This document shows, one piece after another, positions 1 through 10,106 of a stretch of DNA of 64,000 nt. The DNA lies in the NCBI GenBank assembly GCA_963768165.1, contig CAVYHJ010000003.1:186001-250000 (forward strand), read 5' to 3'. A model generated the notes under the pieces. The model made no database searches, was not told the DNA's origin, and worked only from the letters and a program-made list of their open reading frames with translations. Position 1 is the first letter of the stretch. Each line of letters opens with the position of its first letter. Both the position numbers and the translations under genes were made by a program. The stretch is from CAVYHJ01 sp963768165 [NCBI: uncultured bacterium]. GTDB taxonomy: Bacteria > UBP4 > UBA4092.

Positions 1-105
1 ATTATCCCGTCCTCGGCGGAACGCTATTTATCCACCTGGCTCTTTGCGGATATTACCGGTGACAGTGACGAACCTACCATTCTCAAAGAATTGGTAAAAG
101 CCTAG
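1..105 (+). CDS. C-terminal end of an unidentified protein (partial)
   Basis: An open frame enters at base 1 and reads 34 codons to a TAG at 103-105. The composition (acidic, helical, ending ELVKA) looks like real coding sequence, but it is too short to assign a family. Its stop codon overlaps the stop of the convergent RND gene (102-104 on the other strand), so the two genes meet tail to tail with no spacer. It is not obviously related to the efflux pump. Confidence 0.4.
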   Translation: MIPSSAERYLSTWLFADITGDSDEPTILKELVKA

Positions 106-3100
106 TCTTTAGGTAAGGAGTGCGACGGGTTTATTCCCTTAATATCCAATTCCAGTTGTTGTTCTTGTGCTGGTTCCATACGATGTTCTTCTTTGTCTAA
201 GAACTTCCCTACTTTCTCCATATAGATATAAAACACAGGAGTTATGTAAAGGGTCACAAATTGAGAAAATATAAGACCACCAACTATTGCCAAACCCAAG
301 GGTCGGCGAGATTCTGCGCCAGCTCCAATACCTAAAGCAATCGGTAGAGTTCCCATTAAAGCCGCCATTGTCGTCATCATGATTGGACGGAATCGAACCA
401 GGCAGCCTTCGTAAACGGCGTCTGTCGGTAATAGCCCTTCAATCCGTTGAGCTTCCAGTGCAAAATCAATAATCATGATGGCGTTTTTCATGACCAAACC
501 AATGAGCATGATGATTCCAACAAAGGCATAAATATTTAAGTCAACGTGGAAAATTAATAAAGTTAACAGGGCTCCAATTGCTGCTGATGGTAAGCCGGCT
601 AGAATCGTGATGGGATGAATATAACTTTCATATAATATTCCTAACACTATATAGATCACCATTATAGCCATAATGAGTAATAATCCCAGCCCTTGAATGG
701 AGGACTGAAATGCTTGAGTTGCTCCAACAAAGGTTGTGTTGATGGTCGGAGGAATAATTGACTTGGTTAATGCTTGTATTTTGTCCACAGCGTCTCCCAA
801 TGCCACCCCGGGTTTTAAATTAAAAGAGATCGTTACTGAAGGCAATTGTCCTGTATGATTAACCAACAATGCACCGGTTGCAGGCGTTAACTTAGTGACT
901 GTGCTTAAGGGCACGAGACTTCCAGTATTGGAATGAACATAAAGAAGAGATAAGTTGGATGGATCATTAGCATACTTCGGGTCTAGTTCCAAAATCACTT
1001 GATATTGATTTTGCGGGGCATAAATCAAAGAAATTTGCCGGTACGCATAAGCACTATCTAGGGCATCTTCAATGGCTTGCGGAGAAATTCCCAGGGTCAA
1101 AGCTTTATCCCGGTCAATATCAATATTCATTACTGGATTTTGCATTTGCAAATCACTGTTAACTCCCTGCAATTCCGGCATACCCATCATTTTTTCCGTT
1201 AACTCCGCGCTTCTTTGATAGAGTTCATTGGTATTTGGTCCTTGCAAGGTTAACTGGTAGAGACCCTTGGTTACTTGACCGCCAATCTGGATACTGGGCG
1301 GATTTTGCAAATACACCCGTATTCCCGGCAAGCTATTCAGTTTTACACGCAATGTTTGAATCACATCAGAAACAGAAGGAAGGGTTTTTGTTCCAGGATA
1401 GGGAACCCTCTTGGTTTTCTGTTTTAGAGTAATAGATAACCTTCCAACATTCATGGCATTGGCTGCGCTTTTTCGCAGACCCATACTGGAATAAAATACA
1501 TCCACATTCGGGTCTTGTTGAATAATAGAACAAACTTCTCTCTGTTTTTGCACCATTCCATCAAAGGAAATTCCTTGGGCGGTTTCTGTATACGCAATAA
1601 TTTTATTGATATCTTCTTCCGGGATGAATCCTTTGGAGATAATCATAAAAAGATAGGCCGTTACCAATAACATCAGAAAAGAGAGTCCCAAAACAGTTTT
1701 ACGGTAATTGAGTGCCCATTGGAGGCTCCATTCATACCCGCGAAGTAAAGACTCAAATCCATGCTCGAAGATTAGGTATAATCTCCCGTGATGTTCCATC
1801 GCATGAGATTTTAAAAACCGGCTGCACAACATGGGTGTCAACGTCAACGATACAAATCCCGATACCAATATGGCAGATGCAATCGTTACTGCAAATTCAT
1901 GGAACAATCGGCCCAGCATCCCGCCCATAAACAAAATTGGAATAAAGACCGAGGTTAAGGAAATCGTCATGGATAATATCGTAAATCCAACTTCCTTGGA
2001 TCCTTTTAAAGAAGCTTCCAAAGCACTTTCACCCATTTCGATATGCCGGACAATGTTTTCCAACATAACAATTGTGTTATCCACTACGAATCCAACGGAT
2101 AGAGTCAATGCCATTAATGAAAGGTTATCCAGACTATAATTCATTAGATACATGACGGCAAAGGTTCCGATGATAGAAAAGGGTATGGCTAAACTCGGAA
2201 TAATCGTGGCGTACAAATTACGCAAGAATAAAAAGATTACAAGGACTACCAATGAGATAGTCAGAATCAAAGTAAATTGGACATCATTGATTGAATCTCG
2301 AATGGTTTGTGACCGGTCATATAGCACTTGAAGATCGGCAGAGGCAGGTAATCGTTCACGAAACGCCGGCAAAAGGCGTGTGATCGAATTCACCACAGCA
2401 ACTGTATTGCTACCCGGTTGACGCAGGACAGATAAAATAATCGCTCGTTGATGGGTCTTGCTGTTATAATAGGACGCTGCGACTTTATCATTCTCCACAC
2501 CGTCCACTGCAGTCCCGATATCTTGCAGTCGAACGGGGTGCCCATTGCGCTCAGCGATGATGATGGGTAAATATTGAGAGGCTTCCATGGCTTGTCCATT
2601 AGCCTGAAGCAGATACGCTTGATTCGGTCCATAAAGAGTTCCCGTTGGAAGATTCACATTGGCACTCGCAATGGCTTTTTGAACATCATCAATTCCAATT
2701 TTGTTAATCGCCATCCGGTTCGGACTAACTCGAATACGGACCGCGTATTTTTGTGAGCCGTGTACATCCACTTCGGATACACCCTCAAGCATGGAAATCT
2801 GCTCTCCAATCATAACCTCGGCATAATCGTCCAATTTATATAATGGCAAGGAGGGAGAGGTGACCGCGAGAGTAAGAATCGGTTGATCCGCTGGATTTAC
2901 TTTTTGAAACGTTGGCGGGGTTGGGAGTCCCGGCGGTAAAAATCCTGAAGCTTGTGTAATGGCCGCTTGCACATCCAATGCCGCTCCGTCAAGATTCCGG
3001 TCTAAATTAAAGGTAATGGTGATCTGGGTAATACCCAAAGCGCTAACAGAGACCATCTGATCAATTCCCGCGATAGTGGCAAATTGTTGTTCCAAGGGGG

Positions 3101-3290
3101 TGGCGACAGTCGAAGCCATCGTATTCGGACTACCCCCCGGTAACCGGGCAGTTACTTGAATGGTCGGATAATCAACATTAGGAAGGTCACTTACCGGAAG
3201 AAGGCGGTACCCCATCACCCCAAATAATAATATGGCAAACATGACCAAGGTGGTCATGATGGGGCGATGAATAAATAGTTCTATACTCAT
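102..3290 (-). CDS. RND-family efflux pump inner-membrane permease (HAE1/MdtB-C-like)
   Basis: About 1,062 residues, the usual length for a proton-driven hydrophobe/amphiphile efflux RND permease. It begins MSIELFIHRPIMTTLVMFAI, a typical cytoplasmic start followed by TM1, then a large periplasmic porter domain. A transmembrane segment near residue 400 carries the proton-relay signature (GFVVDNTIVMLENIVRH), with Asp-Asn where E. coli AcrB has Asp-Asp. A second periplasmic loop and a C-terminal helix bundle follow, consistent with 12 TM helices. An ATG 24 bases further upstream (3314) is possible, but the start at 3290 matches the family and has AAGGA about 13 nt upstream. No membrane-fusion protein or TolC-like gene lies beside it, so its partners must be encoded elsewhere. 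Substrate unknown. Confidence 0.93.
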   Translation of the reverse strand: MSIELFIHRPIMTTLVMFAILLFGVMGYRLLPVSDLPNVDYPTIQVTARLPGGSPNTMASTVATPLEQQFATIAGIDQMVSVSALGITQITITFNLDRNLDGAALDVQAAITQASGFLPPGLPTPPTFQKVNPADQPILTLAVTSPSLPLYKLDDYAEVMIGEQISMLEGVSEVDVHGSQKYAVRIRVSPNRMAINKIGIDDVQKAIASANVNLPTGTLYGPNQAYLLQANGQAMEASQYLPIIIAERNGHPVRLQDIGTAVDGVENDKVAASYYNSKTHQRAIILSVLRQPGSNTVAVVNSITRLLPAFRERLPASADLQVLYDRSQTIRDSINDVQFTLILTISLVVLVIFLFLRNLYATIIPSLAIPFSIIGTFAVMYLMNYSLDNLSLMALTLSVGFVVDNTIVMLENIVRHIEMGESALEASLKGSKEVGFTILSMTISLTSVFIPILFMGGMLGRLFHEFAVTIASAILVSGFVSLTLTPMLCSRFLKSHAMEHHGRLYLIFEHGFESLLRGYEWSLQWALNYRKTVLGLSFLMLLVTAYLFMIISKGFIPEEDINKIIAYTETAQGISFDGMVQKQREVCSIIQQDPNVDVFYSSMGLRKSAANAMNVGRLSITLKQKTKRVPYPGTKTLPSVSDVIQTLRVKLNSLPGIRVYLQNPPSIQIGGQVTKGLYQLTLQGPNTNELYQRSAELTEKMMGMPELQGVNSDLQMQNPVMNIDIDRDKALTLGISPQAIEDALDSAYAYRQISLIYAPQNQYQVILELDPKYANDPSNLSLLYVHSNTGSLVPLSTVTKLTPATGALLVNHTGQLPSVTISFNLKPGVALGDAVDKIQALTKSIIPPTINTTFVGATQAFQSSIQGLGLLLIMAIMVIYIVLGILYESYIHPITILAGLPSAAIGALLTLLIFHVDLNIYAFVGIIMLIGLVMKNAIMIIDFALEAQRIEGLLPTDAVYEGCLVRFRPIMMTTMAALMGTLPIALGIGAGAESRRPLGLAIVGGLIFSQFVTLYITPVFYIYMEKVGKFLDKEEHRMEPAQEQQLELDIKGINPSHSLPKD

Positions 3291-3314
3291 TTCTGCGTTG
3301 TATCCTTTTTGCAA

Positions 3315-3922
3315 TTTTATTTCAGCGCTGTATACAGCACTGAAATATCTTTACGGAAAAATGACAAAAAACTACCATAGCTCCTAAAAACTGCACTATC
3401 GTAGAAAATGACCGAACGCTCATCTAAACGTAAATTAAATTATATCTTAAAATCCGTAATCTTTTCAAATTACTCATATAATTGAAAAATAGTTGACATT
3501 TGGAGAGCTGGGAAAGTCGGCAGTTTGTGTGAAATGGAACCTTTCTGCACTTATAGAAGAGTTCTTATTTTATTGATTCTATTGTAGTTATCCGTTTTTA
3601 TTCCACATTGCCATTATCGGCCAATCGGATATACCCAATGTCTCCAAAAAGATCCATATAGTACTTTACAAGTAAACTGGTTTAGTAGACAAAAGTCAGG
3701 TTTTTAGTAATCATTTGTCCAAGGTAGCAGATACGGAGTACGGTGTTGGTAGGTAGGGGTCTTGAACCGATTTTGTTAGGTAGTTTTGCGCAATTCCCCT
3801 TTTTCGTATCAAAAAATCATGATTCTCTTGTTGGTTTAATAAGTCTAATGTCTTTATCAGTCTTTGACAAAAAATGGCATTTTTTCCCTCTAGTTTGGTG
3901 TTGTACCTGCGTTCATTTTTTC
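3315..3922. other. Intergenic region upstream of the PKD-protein promoter
   Basis: About 600 bases between the divergent RND gene and the promoter at 3923. Two short open frames overlap each other on opposite strands near 3711-3943, but neither has a ribosome-binding site or recognisable composition, so I do not call them genes. The stretch is AT-rich and holds no other feature I can support. Confidence 0.4.
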
Positions 3923-3951
3923 TTGACAATCCATTTTTGGTGATTTATACT
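3923..3951 (+). promoter_or_regulatory. Sigma-70-type promoter of the PKD-protein gene
   Basis: TTGACA at 3923-3928 and TATACT at 3946-3951 are separated by exactly 17 bases, close to the bacterial consensus. The coding start lies about 100 bases downstream at 4055. The first eight bases (TTGACAAT) recur in promoters of other secreted-protein genes at 50502, 52602 and 55076. Confidence 0.75.
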
Positions 3952-3963
3952 AATTCAATTTGG

Positions 3964-3976
3964 GTAGATCGGTCTA
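3964..3976 (+). promoter_or_regulatory. Possible operator GTAGATCGGTCTA just after the promoter
   Basis: An imperfect palindrome starting 12 bases after the -10 hexamer. A nearly identical but perfect palindrome (GTAGACCGGTCTAC) starts at exactly the same distance after the -10 box of the secreted CBM41-like gene at 36166. The shared position suggests a common regulator or a shared leader element; which one is not visible from the sequence. Confidence 0.4.
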
Positions 3977-4054
3977 ATAAGGACTATTTGTTCTGTGAGG
4001 GAACAGATTCCTATAAGAGGTTTAAAAAATACAAATTATAAAAGGAGAGGGAAC

Positions 4055-7000
4055 ATGAAAAAAATAACTGTAATAATCGTTATTAGTCTCATGATGCTGA
4101 TTTGTGGGTTAAGTATTATCTATGCCAGCCCGACGATAGATGGAAAATTGGATTCTGGATATACCTTGTTGTATTCCACTACTGCTAATGCAAGAACAGG
4201 ATTTGGTTCAGCTAATGATTGTTCTGGGATTTATTATACCTATGATACGAGTAGTGTGTATTTCTTTATTCAAGGCAATATTGATACAAGTAGTAATAAT
4301 GCTAATGGTAATGGAATAGCAGTATTCTTTGGTTCTTCTACTGCAACGAACTATTATCCTGCGGGTTATGGTTTAGGGAATTCGTCAGGTAGTAATGGTA
4401 TATTTACGCAAGGTGGCAATGGTAATTTTTATTGTGATTTTACAGTGGCATCAGGTGTAGCAATTGCTGTATATCCTTCCGGTGGTTCTTATAATGCCTA
4501 TGTCAATGATGCTACTTATACAGGTCCCTCATCTCCTGCTATAAATAGTGGCTATATTGGGGATATAACTTCTAGTGGCAGTAAAGTTTCAGGTGGTGCA
4601 ACAGGGTACACGTGTTCTTTTAATTTTAGTGCGAATACAACAGGTTTAGGAAATAGTACAGGATTTGAAATTGCTATTTCTCGTAATGGTGGTTCTTTAG
4701 GATTGGGTAACCTAAAAGCAGGCATTATCTTACAAGCTTTTGCCATCGTATTAAATAATACAGATTACTTTAGTAATGATGGTGTTCCTACTAATTTCCC
4801 AAATGGAAATCAAGGTGGCGGTAATTGGGGAAATAATGTTAATTTTGGTGCCTCAACAGTTGATACACCTGGTCCTGATCATGTAACTACATCACCATTA
4901 GAAGATTTTCCATCCGCAGGATTTTCTGCTTCTACGCAAAGTGGTTATGGTGCGTTAACAGTTGTTTTCTCTGATACCTCTTATGGGATTATCACCGGCT
5001 GGAACTGGAACTTTGGTGACGGTAGTAGTACAACAATCCAAAACCCGACTCATGTTTATGGTGTTGTGTCAGCTCCTACTACATATAAAGTAACTTTTGT
5101 TGTAACTAACTTATTGGGTACTAGTACGGCTACAACTAATATATCGGTTACTGAAGTTGGCGCAACGGCTGCTTATACAGTGGATAAGAATAACGGTAAT
5201 GGACCTTTAACAGTTACCTTTAGGGATAATTCAAGTTATCCGAATCCCAGTACCTTTACTACATGGTCTTGGGTATTTGGCGATGGGAATACGGGTAACG
5301 GTGCGACTACTTCACACATTTATTTAACAGTTACTGCACCTACAACGTATACGGCTTTTGAGATCGTATCTACTGCTTTTGGTGTAAGTAGCTCAAGTAA
5401 CCAAACCATTACCATAACTGAAGCACCTTCAACGGCTGCCTTTACGGTGAATAAGAGCAGTGGAAATGGACCACTTACAGTGACATTTATGGATAACTCA
5501 GTATATCCGACAAGTAGTTCCTTTACTACTTGGAAATGGGTTTTTGGTGATGGTTATACGGCAAGCAGTGCGACTACGCAACATATTTATGCAGCGGTTA
5601 CCACTACTACTAACTATACCTCTTATGAGATTGTGTCCACGCCGTTTGGTGTAAGTACTTCATCATCTCAGATTATTACTGTTGATGGTCAAGTCTCAGT
5701 TATAACTCCTACTTTGGATGGAAAGTTAGATTCTGGTTATACCTTGTTATGGTCTACGTCCGCTCCTGCCAGAAATGATTTAGGTACAGGGGATAATGTT
5801 TCAGCTGTTTATTATACCTATGATTCTAAAAGTATTTATTTCTTTTTCCAAGGTTCGCTTGATACAGTTGGTAATGGTATAGCTGCTTTATTTGGTTCTT
5901 CTGTGAGTAATGGTTATAATGCGGGTTGGCTTCTTGGTCAGGATAGTGGATCAAATAATGCTATATTTACCTTGGGCACAAATGGTTCTTCAAATAATAA
6001 TGGAAATGGTAATTGGGGAATGGATTTCCCTGTTTCTGATGGTTTGTATATCGCTGGTTATGTTGGTGATAAATACCTAAATGATGCGATTTATTCAGGT
6101 AATGGAGTAACAAGTAGTAGTGAGACTAGTGGTTATATAGGTGATATAACATCAAATGGCCTTATCGTATCAGGTAGTGTATCAGGTGCTGCCGCTACAT
6201 TTAATAATTCTGGAGATACTAGTGGACCGGGAAGCAGTAATGGATTCGAGATTGCATTTTCCAGAAACGGAACTTTAGGGAAATTAACAGCTGGCTCAAC
6301 CGTAAGTGCATTTGGTGTTGTAGTTAGTCATACCGGGTATTTCAGTAATGACGGTGTACCTATGAATTTCCCTGTTGGTACCGTTGGTTTTGATATAAAT
6401 TTTGATAGCACTGGTTCAACAGAAGGGCCTGGCCCAAATCATGTCATCACCCCCCCTCTTGAAGATGTTCCTTTTGCAGGATTTTCTGCTTCTACGCAAA
6501 GTGGATTTGGTGTGTTAACTGTTTTATTTTCCGATACGTCTTATGGAATTATTAGCAGCTGGAATTGGAATTTTGGTGACGGCAATAGTACAACCATACA
6601 AAATCCAACTCATATATATGGTACAGTATCGGCGCCAACAACTTTTGTAGTTACCTTAATCGTAAATAATTTATTAGGTGTTAGTACAGCTACAACTACA
6701 ATTACGGTTAAAGAACCCGCTCCAAGTGCTGGCTTTACGGCAAGTCCGAGTTCTGGGAATGGTCCATTACCCGTAACTTTCACGGATACTTCTTTAAATA
6801 ATCCTACCGGTTGGAGTTGGAAATTTGGTGACGGGAATTCAGGGAATACTCAAAATACGACCTATACGTATGCGGCAGTAGCTGCGCCGACGACTTATAC
6901 GGTTCTCTTGATTGTCACCAATAGTTTTGGTACTACAACGGCAACGGGATCGATTACTGTAACGGAAGCGGCACCGAGTGCCGGGTTTACTCAGAGCGTA

Positions 7001-8281
7001 CTTAATACCTATGGCCCATTGACTGTCAATTTTACAGATACCACGGTGAATGAAAATGGAGCTGTTAGTTGGTCATGGACTTTTGGGGATGGAAGTACCA
7101 GCAGTGCCCAGAATCCACAGCATGTCTATCTGAGTGTGCCAACGACTGCGCAATATGCTGTACAATTAGTGGTGACCACTCCCTTTGGTATGAGCAGTTC
7201 CGTTCCGCAAACCGTGACCGTGACGGAAGCCGGGCCGATTGCCGCTTTCAGTCCAAGCCCGACCAGTGGGTATGGGGCGTTAACGGTGAATTTTACCAAT
7301 CAATCGAATCAATTGAACGGGTCATCCACGACGTGGAATTGGATTTTTGGGGATGGACAGATAAGTAGTGCCGAGAATCCGACCAATGTATATGCGGTTG
7401 TGGCGGCTCCAACGACCTATACTGCGAAGTTGGTTGTTACCACGAATTTTGGGATGAGTACGGCAACCACCGTTATAACGGTAACGGAACCGCCTCCCTC
7501 TGTGTCGTTGTTACAAGCACCGGCGGATAACTTAACGACCTTGAATGTTCCATTGCTCTTCTCATGGTCTTCAGCGACGGACAGCGTAGGAAGCAGTATT
7601 AATTACACGTTACGATTAGGATTAGATACTGGATTTACTTCGATGATTACAACCATTACGGGTATCTCCAGTACCAGTTACACGATCCCAAGCTTACCCA
7701 CGGGTCCGGTTTACTGGGACATTCAAGCGAATAGTGTGTTTGGGTCTAGCACCTCGACCACGCAACAGGTGATTGTGTACGATACGACGGATCAGAGAGC
7801 CGTGGCCACTTCCGAGACAGTGACCTTCTATCTGGGTAACAGTCTGGAAGGAATCCTGCCTGTGACAATTGTCTTCAACACCACCAATGCCGATACCGTG
7901 ACCATCACAACCATGAATACCAAAGCGCCGGGTCTTCCTAGCAATTATTACATCTCCCGGTATTGGTCAATCAACCGCTTAGGTTCGGGTGCGCTGGATG
8001 CGGCGGTGACTTTCTCGTATACCACAGTAGATTTCAATGCCAGTGGATTATCCTCCGAGACACTTTTATTCCCCGCGGATTCTACTATCACTTCGACATG
8101 GAGTTCCCTCTCGACAAATGGCATGGGGATTACGCGAGACATCGTGAATCACACCCTTACGATATCCGGTTTGAACGAATTCTCGTTATGGACACTGGGC
8201 GGTGCCGGGGGAGTTGCTGTCGAATTGTCCAACTTCACAGCGGAAAATGATGACCAATTGCCTGTTGATATTAAACACTAG
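4055..8281 (+). CDS. Long secreted PKD-domain protein with duplicated N-terminal module
   Basis: The 1,408-residue protein starts at 4055, where GGAGAGG precedes ATG and a Sec signal peptide follows (MKKITVIIVISLMMLICGLS). Two copies of a ~250-residue module (beginning PTIDGKLDSGYTLL, then PTLDGKLDSGYTLL) lie at about 4127-4905 and 5707-6465. The first is followed by three PKD-like domains and the second by four, each with the W-x-FGDG core. Next come a fibronectin-like segment (about 7495-7775) and a C-terminal beta domain (about 7790-8200). The last part, reading VELSNFTAENDD, resembles the start of the VELxxFxA segment found near the C-terminus of many FCB-group secreted proteins, but is cut short. 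Base composition shifts towards GC in the last third, suggesting a mosaic origin. Likely extracellular adhesin or polymer-binding protein; no catalytic domain recognised. Confidence 0.85.
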   Translation: MKKITVIIVISLMMLICGLSIIYASPTIDGKLDSGYTLLYSTTANARTGFGSANDCSGIYYTYDTSSVYFFIQGNIDTSSNNANGNGIAVFFGSSTATNYYPAGYGLGNSSGSNGIFTQGGNGNFYCDFTVASGVAIAVYPSGGSYNAYVNDATYTGPSSPAINSGYIGDITSSGSKVSGGATGYTCSFNFSANTTGLGNSTGFEIAISRNGGSLGLGNLKAGIILQAFAIVLNNTDYFSNDGVPTNFPNGNQGGGNWGNNVNFGASTVDTPGPDHVTTSPLEDFPSAGFSASTQSGYGALTVVFSDTSYGIITGWNWNFGDGSSTTIQNPTHVYGVVSAPTTYKVTFVVTNLLGTSTATTNISVTEVGATAAYTVDKNNGNGPLTVTFRDNSSYPNPSTFTTWSWVFGDGNTGNGATTSHIYLTVTAPTTYTAFEIVSTAFGVSSSSNQTITITEAPSTAAFTVNKSSGNGPLTVTFMDNSVYPTSSSFTTWKWVFGDGYTASSATTQHIYAAVTTTTNYTSYEIVSTPFGVSTSSSQIITVDGQVSVITPTLDGKLDSGYTLLWSTSAPARNDLGTGDNVSAVYYTYDSKSIYFFFQGSLDTVGNGIAALFGSSVSNGYNAGWLLGQDSGSNNAIFTLGTNGSSNNNGNGNWGMDFPVSDGLYIAGYVGDKYLNDAIYSGNGVTSSSETSGYIGDITSNGLIVSGSVSGAAATFNNSGDTSGPGSSNGFEIAFSRNGTLGKLTAGSTVSAFGVVVSHTGYFSNDGVPMNFPVGTVGFDINFDSTGSTEGPGPNHVITPPLEDVPFAGFSASTQSGFGVLTVLFSDTSYGIISSWNWNFGDGNSTTIQNPTHIYGTVSAPTTFVVTLIVNNLLGVSTATTTITVKEPAPSAGFTASPSSGNGPLPVTFTDTSLNNPTGWSWKFGDGNSGNTQNTTYTYAAVAAPTTYTVLLIVTNSFGTTTATGSITVTEAAPSAGFTQSVLNTYGPLTVNFTDTTVNENGAVSWSWTFGDGSTSSAQNPQHVYLSVPTTAQYAVQLVVTTPFGMSSSVPQTVTVTEAGPIAAFSPSPTSGYGALTVNFTNQSNQLNGSSTTWNWIFGDGQISSAENPTNVYAVVAAPTTYTAKLVVTTNFGMSTATTVITVTEPPPSVSLLQAPADNLTTLNVPLLFSWSSATDSVGSSINYTLRLGLDTGFTSMITTITGISSTSYTIPSLPTGPVYWDIQANSVFGSSTSTTQQVIVYDTTDQRAVATSETVTFYLGNSLEGILPVTIVFNTTNADTVTITTMNTKAPGLPSNYYISRYWSINRLGSGALDAAVTFSYTTVDFNASGLSSETLLFPADSTITSTWSSLSTNGMGITRDIVNHTLTISGLNEFSLWTLGGAGGVAVELSNFTAENDDQLPVDIKH

Positions 8282-8301
8282 TTTTTGTTAACTCTTTCCA
8301 G

Positions 8302-8337
8302 GAGCGGAATGATTAATTTCATACCGCTCTTTTTTTG
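8302..8337 (+). terminator. Rho-independent terminator after the PKD gene
   Basis: An 11-bp stem (GAGCGGAATGA pairing with TCATACCGCTC, one mismatch) with a 6-base loop is followed by seven or more T residues, 20 bases after the stop codon. Confidence 0.85.
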
Positions 8338-8435
8338 GGGGGAGGGAATGAGTCTCTATTTCAATTCCATTGGGTAGGATTATTTAACGTTTTCCCGTCC
8401 AGGATTTTTTAGTAAAATTTATTTTCGTTAGACTA

Positions 8436-8765
8436 TTAGACGCCGAACGATTCACCGCAGGAACAGGTGGATTTGGCATTGGGATTAACCATCTTGAAAC
8501 CGGATTGCATGAGAGTGTCGTAGAAATCCAATTGAGTCCCCGCTAAATATATCGCACTCTTAGGGTCAATGATAACCTTGACATCGTGTTCTGTCACGAC
8601 ATAATCGTCCTTGGTAATCGCTGAATCGGCAATAAATTCAAACTTATATTGCAAACCGGAACAGCCTCCACTCAGGACACTAATACGCAAATTCTTTTTA
8701 TCGGGGTCACTCTTTGTAGAATAATCTTTAATTCGTTTGGCGGCATTTTCTGTAACAATAATCAT
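8436..8765 (-). CDS. A-type iron-sulfur carrier (IscA/ErpA/HesB family)
   Basis: The 109-residue protein has the three conserved cysteines of A-type Fe-S carriers: one in GGCSGLQY and two in the C-terminal CSCGESFGV. These proteins bind iron or a [2Fe-2S]/[4Fe-4S] cluster and deliver it to apo-targets in the cytoplasm. The start is supported by AGGAGG a few bases upstream. It stands alone; the nearby complex I and ferredoxin genes are plausible clients, but that is inference. IscA, ErpA and SufA cannot be separated from this sequence alone. Confidence 0.92.
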   Translation of the reverse strand: MIIVTENAAKRIKDYSTKSDPDKKNLRISVLSGGCSGLQYKFEFIADSAITKDDYVVTEHDVKVIIDPKSAIYLAGTQLDFYDTLMQSGFKMVNPNAKSTCSCGESFGV

Positions 8766-8888
8766 ATTTCATTTCCTCCTCGCTCTATCTAATTATAGGA
8801 CAAATGAGCATTTAACTCAATTATTTGACTCCTCCCTCAATCCCCTTTTTAAAAAGGGGAGACCCTTCATCTTTAACCAATCAGTCGG

Positions 8889-9326
8889 TTAGAAAAGAAA
8901 GGGGATGAAGCGTTTGGTTTTGGCGGCATATTCTCTATATTCGGGATAAATGGAAACGATAAGATGTTCTTCTGCTATGACCCGAATGACCAAAGCAATC
9001 GTGGCCAATACCCCTAATATACAACTTAAGAGTGATAGATGAGAAAAAATACCCGCCCAGAGAAAATAAATCGCCGAAGAATAAATGGGATGCCGAAGAA
9101 ACCGGTAAGGACCCCAAGTAACCAAGCCACCCTCGGTTGGATTGGCAGCCACATGAAAACTCCGTTTACCAAAAGTTACCCTGGCCCATATCATCAAAAA
9201 TACAGCTAAGACCTGGATAGTGACAGAGATATATCCTCTGCCGATAAATGAATCTGAATAAATCAATCCGAAAAGAGGAATGAGTAACAGTAGATAAGCT
9301 ATCACCGAGACCTGTTTTAAACCCAT
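8889..9326 (-). CDS. Isoprenylcysteine carboxyl methyltransferase-like membrane protein
   Basis: About 145 residues with four or five hydrophobic segments. The C-terminal half has the ICMT/PEMT family signature: GPYRFLRHPIYSS, then a conserved EEH and the block YPEYREYAAKTKRFIPFLF. In the family these residues bind S-adenosylmethionine at the membrane face. Bacterial members methylate unidentified small molecules or lipids. I chose the ATG at 9326 over a TTG two codons upstream because GGAG sits 6 bases before it. Confidence 0.85.
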   Translation of the reverse strand: MGLKQVSVIAYLLLLIPLFGLIYSDSFIGRGYISVTIQVLAVFLMIWARVTFGKRSFHVAANPTEGGLVTWGPYRFLRHPIYSSAIYFLWAGIFSHLSLLSCILGVLATIALVIRVIAEEHLIVSIYPEYREYAAKTKRFIPFLF

Positions 9327-9428
9327 TAGCAACTCCGTTTATATTGTAATCCACCAATATATGACAAAGCATTATATCTTATTTCACCCTTTAAAATTAC
9401 TATATGGAATTATAAATATAAACTTGGC

Positions 9429-10064
9429 TCACCGGGGGGGTACTGTAGGGGGTGTTTGAGCTGGTGGAATAATGGGAGTTGTTGGTGTTACTGCAACCGG
9501 GATAACCGATGTGCGTGTTGTTGCCGGGGCAGTAGGTTTTGGGGGTGCATTCTTTTTCTTTTCTTCCTCTTCTTTCGCGGCGATTTCGCGGGCGTGTTCG
9601 AAGGTAATCCAGCCTTCCGCTTTGGAATAAACACTAAATTTCTTCTCTCCAACCTGTTTTACAAAGTGTGCCATTAAATCTTTCTTATCAAAAACTGCGC
9701 CCTCGTATCCACCTTCCATGGTGAGACATTCCGTCGGGCAGGCTTCTGTACATAATCCACAGAATAAACATTTGATTAAATCAATATCGAACTTCTCCGC
9801 CACAAACTTTTTGTCCGCCCCGCGCTCTTTCTTGATATCAATACAATCTACCGGGCAGACTTTGGCGCATAAATCGCAAACAATACAACGCGGAACATCA
9901 TTAATCAATATCCCGCGGAATCGGCTGGGAATCGTTTTTCGCTCATCAGGATATTGTACCGTAGCGGTTTTTTTGAAGAGATATTTACCGGAAATTCTCA
10001 TCCCGATAAAAAGACTCGCGATTCCTTTAATGGTTTTTCTAATGGGATTTTGTTTTTCTGCCAT
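9429..10064 (-). CDS. nuoI: NADH-quinone oxidoreductase subunit I (two 4Fe-4S clusters)
   Basis: 211 residues. Two CxxCxxCxxxCP motifs (Cys 60/63/66/70 and 99/102/105/109) bind the N6a and N6b clusters that pass electrons towards quinone in complex I. The protein ends in an unusual ~45-residue Pro/Thr-rich tail (from about residue 165) that is not part of the normal subunit. It is the last gene of the nuoB-C-D-I run, 42 bases after nuoD. The usual nuoH between D and I is missing. Confidence 0.93.
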   Translation of the reverse strand: MAEKQNPIRKTIKGIASLFIGMRISGKYLFKKTATVQYPDERKTIPSRFRGILINDVPRCIVCDLCAKVCPVDCIDIKKERGADKKFVAEKFDIDLIKCLFCGLCTEACPTECLTMEGGYEGAVFDKKDLMAHFVKQVGEKKFSVYSKAEGWITFEHAREIAAKEEEEKKKNAPPKPTAPATTRTSVIPVAVTPTTPIIPPAQTPPTVPPR

Positions 10065-10073
10065 AATCTTCTA

Positions 10074-10104
10074 ACTCTAAACTCTAAACTCTAAACCCTA
10101 AACT
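10074..10104. repeat. Heptamer tandem repeat (CTCTAAA)n between nuoD and nuoI
   Basis: Three CTCTAAA units and one CCCTAAA unit fill most of the 42-base gap between nuoD and nuoI. A related heptamer run (TTAAACT/TTAAACC) lies at 13754-13781. These are short degenerate simple repeats without coding function. Confidence 0.6.
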
Positions 10105-10106
10105 AT

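Noticed and set aside
3711-3943. Two opposite-strand open frames upstream of the PKD gene
   Set aside because: Neither has start signals, and the plus-strand one runs across the promoter.
10074-10104. Telomere-like (CCCTAAA) repeat
   Set aside because: Only one true CCCTAAA unit, in a short degenerate intergenic run; not a telomere.
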